In this document: positions 1 through 5,385 of the stretch, piece by piece | How positions within the stretch are numbered: position 1 is the first letter of the stretch | How the letters are laid out: each line of letters opens with the position of its first letter | Assembly (NCBI GenBank): GCA_002404795.1 | Contig: DHKK01000144.1 | Span: 28,175-35,275 of the forward strand | Length of the DNA stretch: 7,101 nt | Direction: 5' to 3' | Source of the DNA: Clostridiales bacterium UBA4696 | GTDB taxonomy: Bacteria; Bacillota; Clostridia; Oscillospirales; Oscillospiraceae | Program-made: the position numbers and the translations under genes | The notes under the pieces: model-generated | Told to the model about the DNA's origin: nothing | Databases searched by the model: none | What the model saw: the letters and a program-made list of their open reading frames with translations, nothing else

Positions 1-60
1 TTCTTTCTCCATTTCATTCCGTCATTTCTCAGGCAATGTCGATCATACTGCCAATGTATG

Positions 61-91
61 TTCAGATATTATAACACGGCAGTCAACCTTT
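61..91 (-). promoter_or_regulatory. Probable leftward promoter for a gene off the left edge
   Basis: On the minus strand there is a perfect TATAAT (plus-strand bases 68-73) preceded by TG with one base between, which is an extended -10. A TTGACT lies only 7 bases upstream of the TATAAT, too close to be its ordinary -35. The first ten bases of the window read GGAGAAAGAA on the minus strand, which could be a ribosome site for a leftward gene starting just outside. The same composite element occurs ahead of the flavodoxin gene. No coding region is seen in bases 1-115. Confidence 0.45.
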
Positions 92-115
92 TTTCTGATC
101 CCCGCTTTCCAGTGC

Positions 116-160
116 AAAAACAGGCGGCACTAACCGAAGCTGCGTGCCGCCTGTTTTTTT
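116..160. terminator. Bidirectional intrinsic terminator
   Basis: CAGGCGGCAC (121-130) pairs perfectly with GTGCCGCCTG (144-153) across a 13-base loop. The stem is followed by seven T on the plus strand and preceded by five A, which give the U-tract on the minus strand. It sits directly upstream of the promoter of the first repeat-peptide gene, so it insulates that promoter from read-through, and it stops leftward transcripts before the left-edge promoter. Confidence 0.8.
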
Positions 161-171
161 CTGTTTGGGGG

Positions 172-199
172 TTGACTTTTCTGTTTGTATCTGTATAAT
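172..199 (+). promoter_or_regulatory. Promoter of the repeat-peptide pair
   Basis: TTGACT (172-177) and a perfect TATAAT (194-199) are separated by 16 bases, close to the consensus for the housekeeping sigma factor. Transcription should begin near base 206, giving an AT-rich leader of about 37 bases before the first peptide gene. It is the only clear promoter for both peptide genes. Confidence 0.8.
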
Positions 200-202
200 A
201 AT

Positions 203-224
203 ATTAGTAATAATTATTGTTATT
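203..224. promoter_or_regulatory. AT-rich palindrome at the start of transcription, possible operator
   Basis: AATAATTATT (209-218) is a perfect 10-base palindrome. The symmetry continues on both sides after two mismatched pairs (206/221, 205/222 and 203/224 pair). It covers about +1 to +17 relative to the predicted start, a usual place for a repressor site, and its AT-rich form recalls boxes of the Fur/PerR family. Which protein binds, if any, cannot be told. An AT-rich leader can give such symmetry by chance. Confidence 0.25.
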
Positions 225-242
225 GTGATGGAGAGATACAAC

Positions 243-443
243 ATGCATCAGAAGAACACTTCTTTCGGTCTTACCAACATGAACGGGATCTCGGATGACA
301 GCGGCCGCAGCTGCGCGCTAAGCGATATGAACTGCCGCAAGGGGCAGCCGGAGCAGTCCCCTTCCCTGCAGGATATGAACGCCGCGAACGCGCAGCCGGA
401 TAGGACCTGCAGCCTCACGAACATGAACTGCCGGAACGATTGA
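243..443 (+). CDS. 66-residue peptide of four 16-residue LxxMN repeats (copy 1)
   Basis: I do not recognise this family. The start at 243 is preferred because GGAGAG lies about 8 bases upstream. An in-frame ATG at 228 and the longer upstream reading frame pass through the promoter and leader. The product is hydrophilic, with no signal peptide or membrane segment. Four units are visible: GLTNMNG, ALSDMNC, SLQDMNA and SLTNMNC. The Leu residues fall at 10, 26, 42 and 58 and the Met-Asn pairs at 13, 29, 45 and 61, an exact 16-residue period. Cys occurs only as pairs bracketing units 2 and 4 (C24/C31, C56/C63, C-x6-C). The paralogue at 525 aligns without gaps, with 37 of 66 positions identical by my count. 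A multi-core precursor of a modified peptide (RiPP) or a metal-binding or structural repeat protein are possible. No modifying enzyme is in the window. Confidence 0.8.
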   Translation: MHQKNTSFGLTNMNGISDDSGRSCALSDMNCRKGQPEQSPSLQDMNAANAQPDRTCSLTNMNCRND

Positions 444-479
444 GCCTTTGCCCGCCTGTTTTTCGGGCGGGGCTGCATA

Positions 480-516
480 TTTCGCTTCTGTGACGGGAAA
501 ACCAGCGAAAAGGAGG
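480..516 (+). promoter_or_regulatory. Intergenic hairpin and ribosome site ahead of the second peptide gene
   Basis: TTTCGCT (480-486) pairs with AGCGAAA (504-510), which directly abuts the strong ribosome site AAGGAGG (about 510-516), 8 bases before the ATG at 525. Upstream, CCCGCC (451-456) can pair with GGCGGG (466-471) but has no U-tract, so it looks like an RNA processing or stability element rather than a terminator. No separate promoter is evident in the 81-base gap, so both genes are probably on one transcript. Confidence 0.35.
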
Positions 517-524
517 CGCTTGAT

Positions 525-728
525 ATGCCGAAAGGAAAAGAGCCGTTCAGCCTGAAAAACATGAACGGCATCTCGCACGACGACGGCCGCAGCTGCTCGC
601 TCGACGACATGAACTGCCGCCGGGGGCAGCCAGATGCGCCCGCGTCACTGCAGGACATGAACGCGGCCAAAAAGCGGCCGCACAAAAAATACTCGCTGAC
701 AGACATGAACGCGCAGGAGGGCCGCTGA
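525..728 (+). CDS. 67-residue peptide of four 16-residue LxxMN repeats (copy 2)
   Basis: This is the paralogue of the gene at 243, of unrecognised family. The start is fixed by AAGGAGG 8 bases upstream. The units are SLKNMNG, SLDDMNC, SLQDMNA and SLTDMNA, with Leu at 10, 26, 42 and 58 and Met-Asn at 13, 29, 45 and 61, the same register as copy 1. Only unit 2 keeps the Cys pair (C24/C31). In unit 4 both Cys of copy 1 are replaced together, by Tyr56 and Ala63. The shared stretch GISxDxGRSC links units 1 and 2 in both copies. The chain is more basic than copy 1 between units 3 and 4 (KKRPHKK). There is no signal peptide or membrane helix. The pair looks like a tandem gene duplication that has since diverged. 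The last codons and the stop lie inside the terminator stem and loop, so gene end and terminator are fused. Confidence 0.8.
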   Translation: MPKGKEPFSLKNMNGISHDDGRSCSLDDMNCRRGQPDAPASLQDMNAAKKRPHKKYSLTDMNAQEGR

Positions 729-745
729 GGCCCTCCTGCGCGTTT
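708..745. terminator. Shared convergent terminator of the peptide pair and the MFS gene
   Basis: A perfect 16-bp stem (708-723 with 729-744) has a 5-base loop, GCTGA. The left arm encodes the last five residues of peptide 2, and its TGA stop lies in the loop. The right arm ends two bases before the TAA of the convergent transporter gene. The U-tract on the plus strand is short (TTTGTT) and the minus side ends with only two T, so the stability of the stem probably does most of the work. It can serve both directions. Confidence 0.7.
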
Positions 746-746
746 G

Positions 747-1922
747 TTACTGCGTTTTCTTCATGCCCAGCAGACAGACGAGCATCAGGGCCGGGAAGAT
801 CAGCGCGGCGAGGATGCCCGCGCGCAGACTGCCGCCGCAGGCGCTCGAAACAAGGCCCGCCAGCGTCGGCCCGCCCGCGCAGCCAAGATCCCCGGCCAGC
901 GCCAGCAGGGCGAACATGGCCGTTCCCCCGCCCCGGATCGACGCCGACGCACGGCTGAACGTCCCCGGCCAGAAAATGCCGACCGAGAAGCCCGTGACCG
1001 CGCAGCCGATCAGACTCAAAACCGGCGAGGGCACGAAGACGATGCAGCCGTAGGCCGCGATGCACAAAAGCGCGCTGGCCTGCATATACCGCCCCAGGTC
1101 GAGCTTTCCGCCGTACCTGCCGAACAGCGCCCGGGAAATACCCATGGCCGCGGCGAAGGCCATCGGGCCTGCCAGGTCGCCCACCGTCTTCGACACGCCG
1201 AGGCCCTGCTCGGCGAAAGCGGAGGACCACTGGCTCACCGCCTGCTCCGCCGCACCGGCGCAGAGCATCATGAGCATGAAGACCCAGAACAGCTTCTTCC
1301 GGCACAGCGTGCGCAGCGGCAGCGCCCCGGTCTGGCCGCTCTGGATGGGATAGAGCGGCGCGCCGGCAAAGAAAATACCGTTGGCCAGCGGGACAAGCGC
1401 CCACAGAAGGGCCATGAGCTTCCACTTTTCGATGCCGAAAACGGCAAAAAACGCCGTGGACAGCAGCACGACGGCCATATGGCCCCAGCAGTAGAACGAG
1501 TGCAGGAGGCTCATGTAGCGCTCCTTGTTGTCCGTCTGGCAGGACTCCATGATCGGGCTGATCAGCACCTCGAGAAGCCCGCCGCCCAGCGCGTAGACGA
1601 CGACGGCGGCCGTCAGCCCGGCCGCGGGATCGGAAAACACCTCCGGCAGGATCGTCAGCAGCACGAGCCCCGCCGCAGAGAACGCGTGTGAGAGCAGGAT
1701 CGCCGCGCGATAGCCGATGCGGTCAAGAAACCAGGTCGACAGCAGATCGACGCCCAGCTGGATGCAGAAATTCACGGTGATGAGCAGCGTGATCCTGGAC
1801 AGCGGGATCTGGTAGCTCCGCTCGAACATAACGAACAGCAGCGGAACAAAATTATTGACGATTGCCTGCACGACATAACCGGCGTAGCAGGCATAGATCG
1901 TCCTCTGGCAGGAGTTTTTCAT
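747..1922 (-). CDS. Major facilitator superfamily transporter
   Basis: This is a 391-residue, very hydrophobic protein with about 12 membrane segments in two halves, the normal size for an MFS permease of the inner membrane. The loop after helix 2 carries a motif-A-like LDRIGYR (about 66-72), and its counterpart in the second half reads FGRYGGK (267-273). LLHSFYCWGH (139-148) and the GIFWPGTFS stretch (315-323) resemble FucP-like permeases, but I cannot name the substrate. The start at 1922 was chosen because GGAGG lies 7 bases upstream. The open frame runs further upstream, but that part overlaps the T-box leader of trpB2 and looks non-coding. The gene has its own promoter, divergent from the trp promoter, and shares a terminator with the peptide genes. 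Proton-coupled uptake or drug/metabolite efflux are both possible. Confidence 0.85.
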   Translation of the reverse strand: MKNSCQRTIYACYAGYVVQAIVNNFVPLLFVMFERSYQIPLSRITLLITVNFCIQLGVDLLSTWFLDRIGYRAAILLSHAFSAAGLVLLTILPEVFSDPAAGLTAAVVVYALGGGLLEVLISPIMESCQTDNKERYMSLLHSFYCWGHMAVVLLSTAFFAVFGIEKWKLMALLWALVPLANGIFFAGAPLYPIQSGQTGALPLRTLCRKKLFWVFMLMMLCAGAAEQAVSQWSSAFAEQGLGVSKTVGDLAGPMAFAAAMGISRALFGRYGGKLDLGRYMQASALLCIAAYGCIVFVPSPVLSLIGCAVTGFSVGIFWPGTFSRASASIRGGGTAMFALLALAGDLGCAGGPTLAGLVSSACGGSLRAGILAALIFPALMLVCLLGMKKTQ

Positions 1923-1955
1923 GGCGAGGCCTCCGAATAAGCGGTATCTCCGCTC

Positions 1956-1984
1956 TTTATAGCATATGGGAGCGCCATTTGCAA
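1956..1984 (-). promoter_or_regulatory. Promoter of the MFS gene
   Basis: On the minus strand TTGCAA (1984-1979) and TATAAA (1961-1956) are spaced by 17 bases. Transcription would start near 1949, about 27 bases before the ATG at 1922. It is back to back with the trp promoter, with about 45 bases between the two -35 boxes. Confidence 0.55.
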
Positions 1985-2029
1985 GCATCTGGATAGCCGA
2001 GAGGTTTTGTCGGTTTACTGAAAAAACAC

Positions 2030-2058
2030 TTGACAAACCGATTCGGCCGCTGTATAAT
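2030..2058 (+). promoter_or_regulatory. Promoter of the Trp T-box leader and trpB2
   Basis: A full consensus promoter: TTGACA (2030-2035), 17 bases, TATAAT (2053-2058). Transcription should start at about 2065. CGGTTT (2011-2016) and AAACCG (2035-2040) are inverted around the -35 region, and CCGATTCGG (2038-2046) is a small palindrome in the spacer. Either could be an operator, but both are weak. Confidence 0.85.
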
Positions 2059-2065
2059 CCGAGCC

Positions 2066-2356
2066 AAGATGAAACCGTTGATGCAGACGAGTAAGCAAGC
2101 AGGATTTCTCCCAGAGAGCTGCCGGATGGTGCGAGTGCAGCAGAAAGACGTTTGCCGAATGGACTGCGGAGGGCAGGTTGAACGCGCAAGCAAGTAGGTC
2201 CTGACGGAGTTCCCACCGTTACAGGGGAAGATACGTGTCAGCGTATCATGAGCGGACAAGCAATTGTCAATTTGGGTGGCACCGCAGAAGTTTTCAGACT
2301 TTTGTCCCAAGAGATCAAACCGAAACCGGTTTTCTCTGTGGATGAAGGTCTTTTTT
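2066..2356 (+). promoter_or_regulatory. Tryptophan-specific T-box leader (tRNA-sensing riboswitch)
   Basis: The 3' part holds the T-box signature TGGGTGGCACCGCAGA (2273-2288). In stem I the AGAGAG bulge motif (2113-2118) precedes a GCTGC/GCAGC apical stem (2118-2122 with 2137-2141). The specifier region reads GAATGGAC, giving TGG (2160-2162), the Trp codon. GATACG/CGTATC (2229-2246) and GACAA/TTGTC (2255-2268) form the intermediate stems. The antiterminator pairs TTTGGG (2271-2276) with the CCCAA at 2306-2310, leaving the tRNA-binding bulge. Known mechanism: uncharged tRNA-Trp binds the specifier and bulge and stabilises the antiterminator, so the downstream gene is expressed when charged tRNA-Trp is scarce. 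The specifier was assigned by sequence context, not by a computed fold. Confidence 0.93.
2296..2356 (+). terminator. T-box-controlled intrinsic terminator
   Basis: AGACTTTTGTCC (2296-2307) pairs along its length, with three G-U pairs, with GGATGAAGGTCT (2340-2351), followed by a run of T to 2356. Inside it, AAACCG/CGGTTT and AGAGA/TCTCT form the upper part of the hairpin. The left arm overlaps the 3' strand of the antiterminator, so the two folds exclude each other, as expected for a transcriptional T-box. Confidence 0.85.
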
Positions 2357-2402
2357 GTTCCCCTTCTCCCGGAGAGACCAACATGCGAAAGGAGAAGCAA
2401 CC

Positions 2403-3779
2403 ATGAAAACCGAAAACATTCCTTACAAGATCTATCTGTCTGAGTCTGAGATGCCCCAGAATTGGTACAACGTCCGCGCGGACATGAAGAACAAGCCCGC
2501 GCCGCTGGTCAACCCCGGCACCGGCAAGCCCATGGGCTTCGACGATCTGCGCCCCGTCTTCTGCGACGAGCTCATCGAGCAGGAGCTGGACAACGACACG
2601 CCCTATATCCCCATCCCGCAGGAGATCCGCGATTTCTACAAGATGTACCGTCCGTCGCCGCTGGTCCGGGCCTACTGCCTGGAGGAAAAGCTCGGCACGC
2701 CGGCGAAGATCTATTATAAGTTTGAAGGCAACAATACCTCCGGCAGCCACAAGCTGAACTCCGCCATCGCCCAGGCCTACTACGCGAAGAAGCAGGGCCT
2801 CAAGGGTGTCACGACGGAGACGGGCGCCGGCCAGTGGGGCACCGCGCTTTCCATGGCCTGCGCGTATCTGGGACTCGACCTGAAGGTATTCATGGTCAAG
2901 TGCTCGTATGAGCAGAAGCCGTTCCGCCGCGAGGTCATGCGCACCTACGGCGCGAGCGTCACTCCCAGCCCGTCGAACACCACGAACATCGGCCGCGCCA
3001 TTCTGGCGAAGGCCCCGGATACCACCGGCTCTCTCGGCTGCGCCATCAGCGAGGCCGTGGAGGTCGCCACGACGACACCCGGCTACCGCTATGTGCTCGG
3101 CAGCGTCCTCAATCAGGTGCTGCTGCACCAGAGCGTCATCGGCCTTGAGACGAAGATCGCCCTCGACAAATACGGCATCACGCCCGACATCATCATCGGC
3201 TGCGCCGGCGGCGGCTCGAACCTTGGCGGTCTGATCGCCCCGTTCATGGGCGAAAAGCTGCGCGGCGAAAAGGACTACCGCATCATCGCCGTCGAGCCCG
3301 CCTCCTGCCCCAGCTTCACGCGCGGCGTGTTCGCGTATGACTTCTGCGACACCGGCATGGTCTGCCCGCTGGCGAAGATGTACACGCTCGGCAGCGGCTT
3401 CATCCCCTCGGCCAACCATGCGGGCGGCCTGCGCTACCACGGCATGAGCCCCATCCTTTCGCAGCTGTACCACGACGGGCTGATGGAGGCCCGCAGCGTC
3501 GAGCAGACGAGCGTCTTTGAGGCCGCGGAGTATTTTGCCCGCACCGAGGGCATCCTCCCCGCCCCCGAGTCCAGCCACGCCATCCGCGCCGCCATCGACG
3601 AGGCGCTCAAGTGCAAGGAAACGGGCGAGGAAAAGACCATCGTCTTCGGCCTCACCGGCACCGGCTATTTCGATCTCGTCGCCTACCAGAAGTTCAACGA
3701 CCACGAGATGACCGATACCATCCCGACCGACGAACAGCTGGCCGCGAGCATCGCGCAGCTGCCGAAGGTGGAGGGCTGA
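2403..3779 (+). CDS. trpB2: Tryptophan synthase beta chain, TrpB2 type
   Basis: This cytoplasmic PLP enzyme condenses indole with L-serine to give L-tryptophan. It has 458 residues, longer than ordinary TrpB (about 400) and typical of the TrpB2 branch. The TrpB2-specific N-terminal extension is clear (YLSESEMPQNWYNVRADM, 11-28, then a proline-rich stretch). NTSGSHKLNSA (111-121) holds the PLP-binding lysine, K117. ETGAGQWG (139-146) follows, then the phosphate-binding glycine loop GCAGGGSN (266-273) and GLTGTGYFDL (416-425) near the C-terminus. The start at 2403 has AGGAGAA about 7 bases upstream. Upstream in-frame codons fall in the T-box terminator. No trpA or other trp gene follows, which fits the known habit of trpB2 genes of standing alone. 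Trp T-box control supports a role in tryptophan supply, perhaps salvage of free indole. The short gap to the glyA promoter has no convincing terminator. Confidence 0.95.
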   Translation: MKTENIPYKIYLSESEMPQNWYNVRADMKNKPAPLVNPGTGKPMGFDDLRPVFCDELIEQELDNDTPYIPIPQEIRDFYKMYRPSPLVRAYCLEEKLGTPAKIYYKFEGNNTSGSHKLNSAIAQAYYAKKQGLKGVTTETGAGQWGTALSMACAYLGLDLKVFMVKCSYEQKPFRREVMRTYGASVTPSPSNTTNIGRAILAKAPDTTGSLGCAISEAVEVATTTPGYRYVLGSVLNQVLLHQSVIGLETKIALDKYGITPDIIIGCAGGGSNLGGLIAPFMGEKLRGEKDYRIIAVEPASCPSFTRGVFAYDFCDTGMVCPLAKMYTLGSGFIPSANHAGGLRYHGMSPILSQLYHDGLMEARSVEQTSVFEAAEYFARTEGILPAPESSHAIRAAIDEALKCKETGEEKTIVFGLTGTGYFDLVAYQKFNDHEMTDTIPTDEQLAASIAQLPKVEG

Positions 3780-3799
3780 AAATTTCCGCATACAGCCTG

Positions 3800-3828
3800 T
3801 TGACATTTGTCCGTCAGGTGTGTATAAT
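3800..3828 (+). promoter_or_regulatory. Promoter of the glycine riboswitch and glyA
   Basis: TTGACA (3800-3805), 17 bases and TATAAT (3823-3828) match the consensus fully. The promoter starts about 20 bases after the trpB2 stop codon. Transcription from near 3835 would give a leader of about 245 bases before glyA. Confidence 0.85.
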
Positions 3829-3899
3829 AACGCCGTCAATTGAATACAGGAATCCCGTTGATCGTCTTCAGAACGCCCGCGCGGACTGGAGGCAGAAGG

Positions 3900-3976
3900 A
3901 ATCTCTGGAGAACTCATTGAGTTGAGTGCCGAAGGTGCAAGGCGTGAGCCGAATCTCTCAGGCAAAAGGACAGAGC
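3900..3976 (+). promoter_or_regulatory. Glycine riboswitch, single aptamer
   Basis: The conserved core is plain: TGCCGAAGGTGCAAGGC (about 3927-3943), then GAATCTCTCAGGCAAAAGGAC (3951-3971). CTCTG (3903-3907) pairs with CAGAG (3971-3975) to close the aptamer, and GGAGA next to it pairs with TCTC before CAGGCAAAAGG. Only one full aptamer is visible. The region 3835-3900 lacks the core motifs of a second. A GCCG/CGGC hairpin (3975-4001) directly after it might be the small ghost-aptamer stem known from singlet glycine riboswitches. An intrinsic terminator follows, so control is by transcription termination. Whether glycine turns the gene on or off cannot be settled by eye. Confidence 0.92.
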
Positions 3977-4007
3977 CGCAGCTACAGCAATTGTAATACG
4001 GCATTTC

Positions 4008-4041
4008 AATGAGCAGACCGGAGACGGCCTGCTCATTTTTT
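4008..4041 (+). terminator. Riboswitch expression-platform terminator before glyA
   Basis: AATGAGCAG (4008-4016) pairs perfectly with CTGCTCATT (4029-4037), with further partial pairing inside, and is followed by a T run to 4041. It lies between the glycine aptamer and glyA, so read-through is required for glyA expression. Confidence 0.85.
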
Positions 4042-4078
4042 CATTTCTATCGTATATCAAGTAAGGAGACACATCGCA

Positions 4079-5335
4079 ATGGCTAACGTACTCGAAACCA
4101 GCATGAACTTCCTGCAGACGCAGGACCCGGAGATCACCGCCTGCATCGAAAATGAATTTCACCGTCAGAAGCAGAACATCGAGCTGATCGCCTCGGAGAA
4201 CATCGCCTCCCCGGCCGTCATCGCCGCCATGGGTTCCGTCCTGACGAACAAATATGCCGAGGGCTACCCCGGCAAGCGGTATTACGGCGGCTGCGACTAT
4301 GTCGACGTGCTGGAGAACATTGCGATGGAGCGCGCGAAGGCGCTCTTCGGCGCCGCCTACGCCAACGTGCAGCCGCATTCCGGCGCGCAGGCGAATCTGG
4401 AGGTCTACGCCGCCCTGCTGCAGCCCGGCGACACGCTCATGGGCATGGATCTGGCCAGCGGCGGCCATCTGACCCACGGCGCGCGTGTGAACCTCTCCGG
4501 CAAATACTACAACAGCATCAGCTACGGCGTCGACCCGCAGACGGGCCGCATCGACTACGATCAGGTCGAGGATCTGGTGCGCCGCTACCACCCGAAGCTC
4601 CTTGTGGCGGGCGCGTCGGCCTATCCCCGGGCAATCGATTTTCAGATCTTCGCCGACATCGCGCACCGCAACGGCGCGCTCCTGATGGTCGACATGGCAC
4701 ACATCGCCGGTCTGGTCGCGGGCGGCCAGCATATGAACCCCGTCCCCTACGCCGACGTCGTCACCACCACCACGCACAAGACGCTGCGCGGCCCGCGCGG
4801 CGGCATGATCCTCTCGCGCGACGAGCAGTTCGCAAAGAAGCTCAACAGCGCCGTCTTCCCCGGCACACAAGGCGGCCCGCTGATGCACGTGATCGCGGGC
4901 AAGGCCGTCTGCCTGCGCGAGGCGGCGCAGCCGGAGTTCAAGGTCTATGCCGAAAACGTCGTCAAGAACGCAAAGGCGCTGGCCGCAGCGCTGCTCGAGC
5001 GCGGGTTTGACCTTGTCACCGGCGGCACGGACAACCACCTGATGCTGGCCGACCTTCGCAAAAAGAACATCACCGGCAAGGATCTGCAGATCAAGCTCGA
5101 CGAGGTCCACATTACCGTCAACAAGAACGCCATCCCGAACGACCCGCAGAAGCCTGGCGTCACCAGCGGCGTGCGCATCGGCACCCCGGCCTGCACCACG
5201 CGCGGCTTCACCGTGGAGGATATGCCCGTCGTCGCCGACTGCATCGACAAGATCGCGACCGACTACGACGCGAACCGCGAAGCCGTGCTCGCCGCCGTGG
5301 CAGCGCTCGTCAAAAAGCACCCGATCTACGAATAA
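4079..5335 (+). CDS. glyA: Serine hydroxymethyltransferase
   Basis: This cytoplasmic PLP enzyme interconverts L-serine plus tetrahydrofolate with glycine plus 5,10-methylenetetrahydrofolate, the main source of one-carbon units. The 418 residues match the family length. The N-terminal ELIASENIAS (35-44) and KYAEGYPGKRYYGG (58-71) are classical signatures. MVDMAHIAGLVA (203-214) holds the aspartate that contacts the PLP ring nitrogen. VVTTTTHKTLRGPRGG (227-242) contains the Schiff-base lysine, K234. RIGTPACTTRG (366-376) contains the substrate-carboxylate arginine, by analogy with the E. coli enzyme. AAGGAGA lies about 10 bases upstream of the ATG. The gene sits behind a glycine riboswitch and terminator, so product or substrate level controls transcription. 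It may also receive read-through from trpB2, whose substrate is serine. It is intact, with nothing missing. Confidence 0.97.
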   Translation: MANVLETSMNFLQTQDPEITACIENEFHRQKQNIELIASENIASPAVIAAMGSVLTNKYAEGYPGKRYYGGCDYVDVLENIAMERAKALFGAAYANVQPHSGAQANLEVYAALLQPGDTLMGMDLASGGHLTHGARVNLSGKYYNSISYGVDPQTGRIDYDQVEDLVRRYHPKLLVAGASAYPRAIDFQIFADIAHRNGALLMVDMAHIAGLVAGGQHMNPVPYADVVTTTTHKTLRGPRGGMILSRDEQFAKKLNSAVFPGTQGGPLMHVIAGKAVCLREAAQPEFKVYAENVVKNAKALAAALLERGFDLVTGGTDNHLMLADLRKKNITGKDLQIKLDEVHITVNKNAIPNDPQKPGVTSGVRIGTPACTTRGFTVEDMPVVADCIDKIATDYDANREAVLAAVAALVKKHPIYE

Positions 5336-5345
5336 GCATCATGAT

Positions 5346-5385
5346 AAAAGCCACGCTGCCCGGTTCTTGGGCAGCGTGGCTTTTT
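5346..5385. terminator. Terminator of glyA, also at the end of the convergent small gene
   Basis: A perfect 16-bp stem (5346-5361 with 5369-5384), loop GGTTCTT, ends in a T run on the plus strand. AAAA at the left base gives a shorter U-tract on the minus strand. It ends at the stop codon (5384-5386) of the convergent small membrane-protein gene, so it can end both transcripts. Confidence 0.88.

Noticed and set aside
144..242. N-terminal extension of the first peptide with a hydrophobic stretch resembling a signal or membrane segment
   Set aside because: The hydrophobic residues come from translating the AT-rich promoter and leader. The predicted transcription start near 206 lies inside it, and the second peptide has no such extension.
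451..471. GC-rich hairpin after the first peptide gene as a terminator
   Set aside because: There is no U-tract after the stem, and the second peptide gene lacks its own promoter, so complete termination here is unlikely.
3774..3800. Terminator directly after trpB2
   Set aside because: GGCTG and CAGCC can form only a 5-bp stem with a long loop and no T run.
3835..3900. A second glycine aptamer upstream of the clear one
   Set aside because: The CGAAGG and CAGGCAAAAGGAC-type core motifs are absent from this stretch.
2238..4004. 588-codon open frame on the minus strand opposite trpB2 and the glyA leader
   Set aside because: It is the antisense of a clear trpB2 and of two RNA switches. It is rich in Ala, Gly, Arg and Asp as expected from GC-rich third positions, and has no recognisable domain or ribosome site.
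3914..5320. 468-codon open frame on the minus strand opposite glyA
   Set aside because: It mirrors glyA codons and runs into the glycine riboswitch. Composition is typical of a shadow frame with no family signature.
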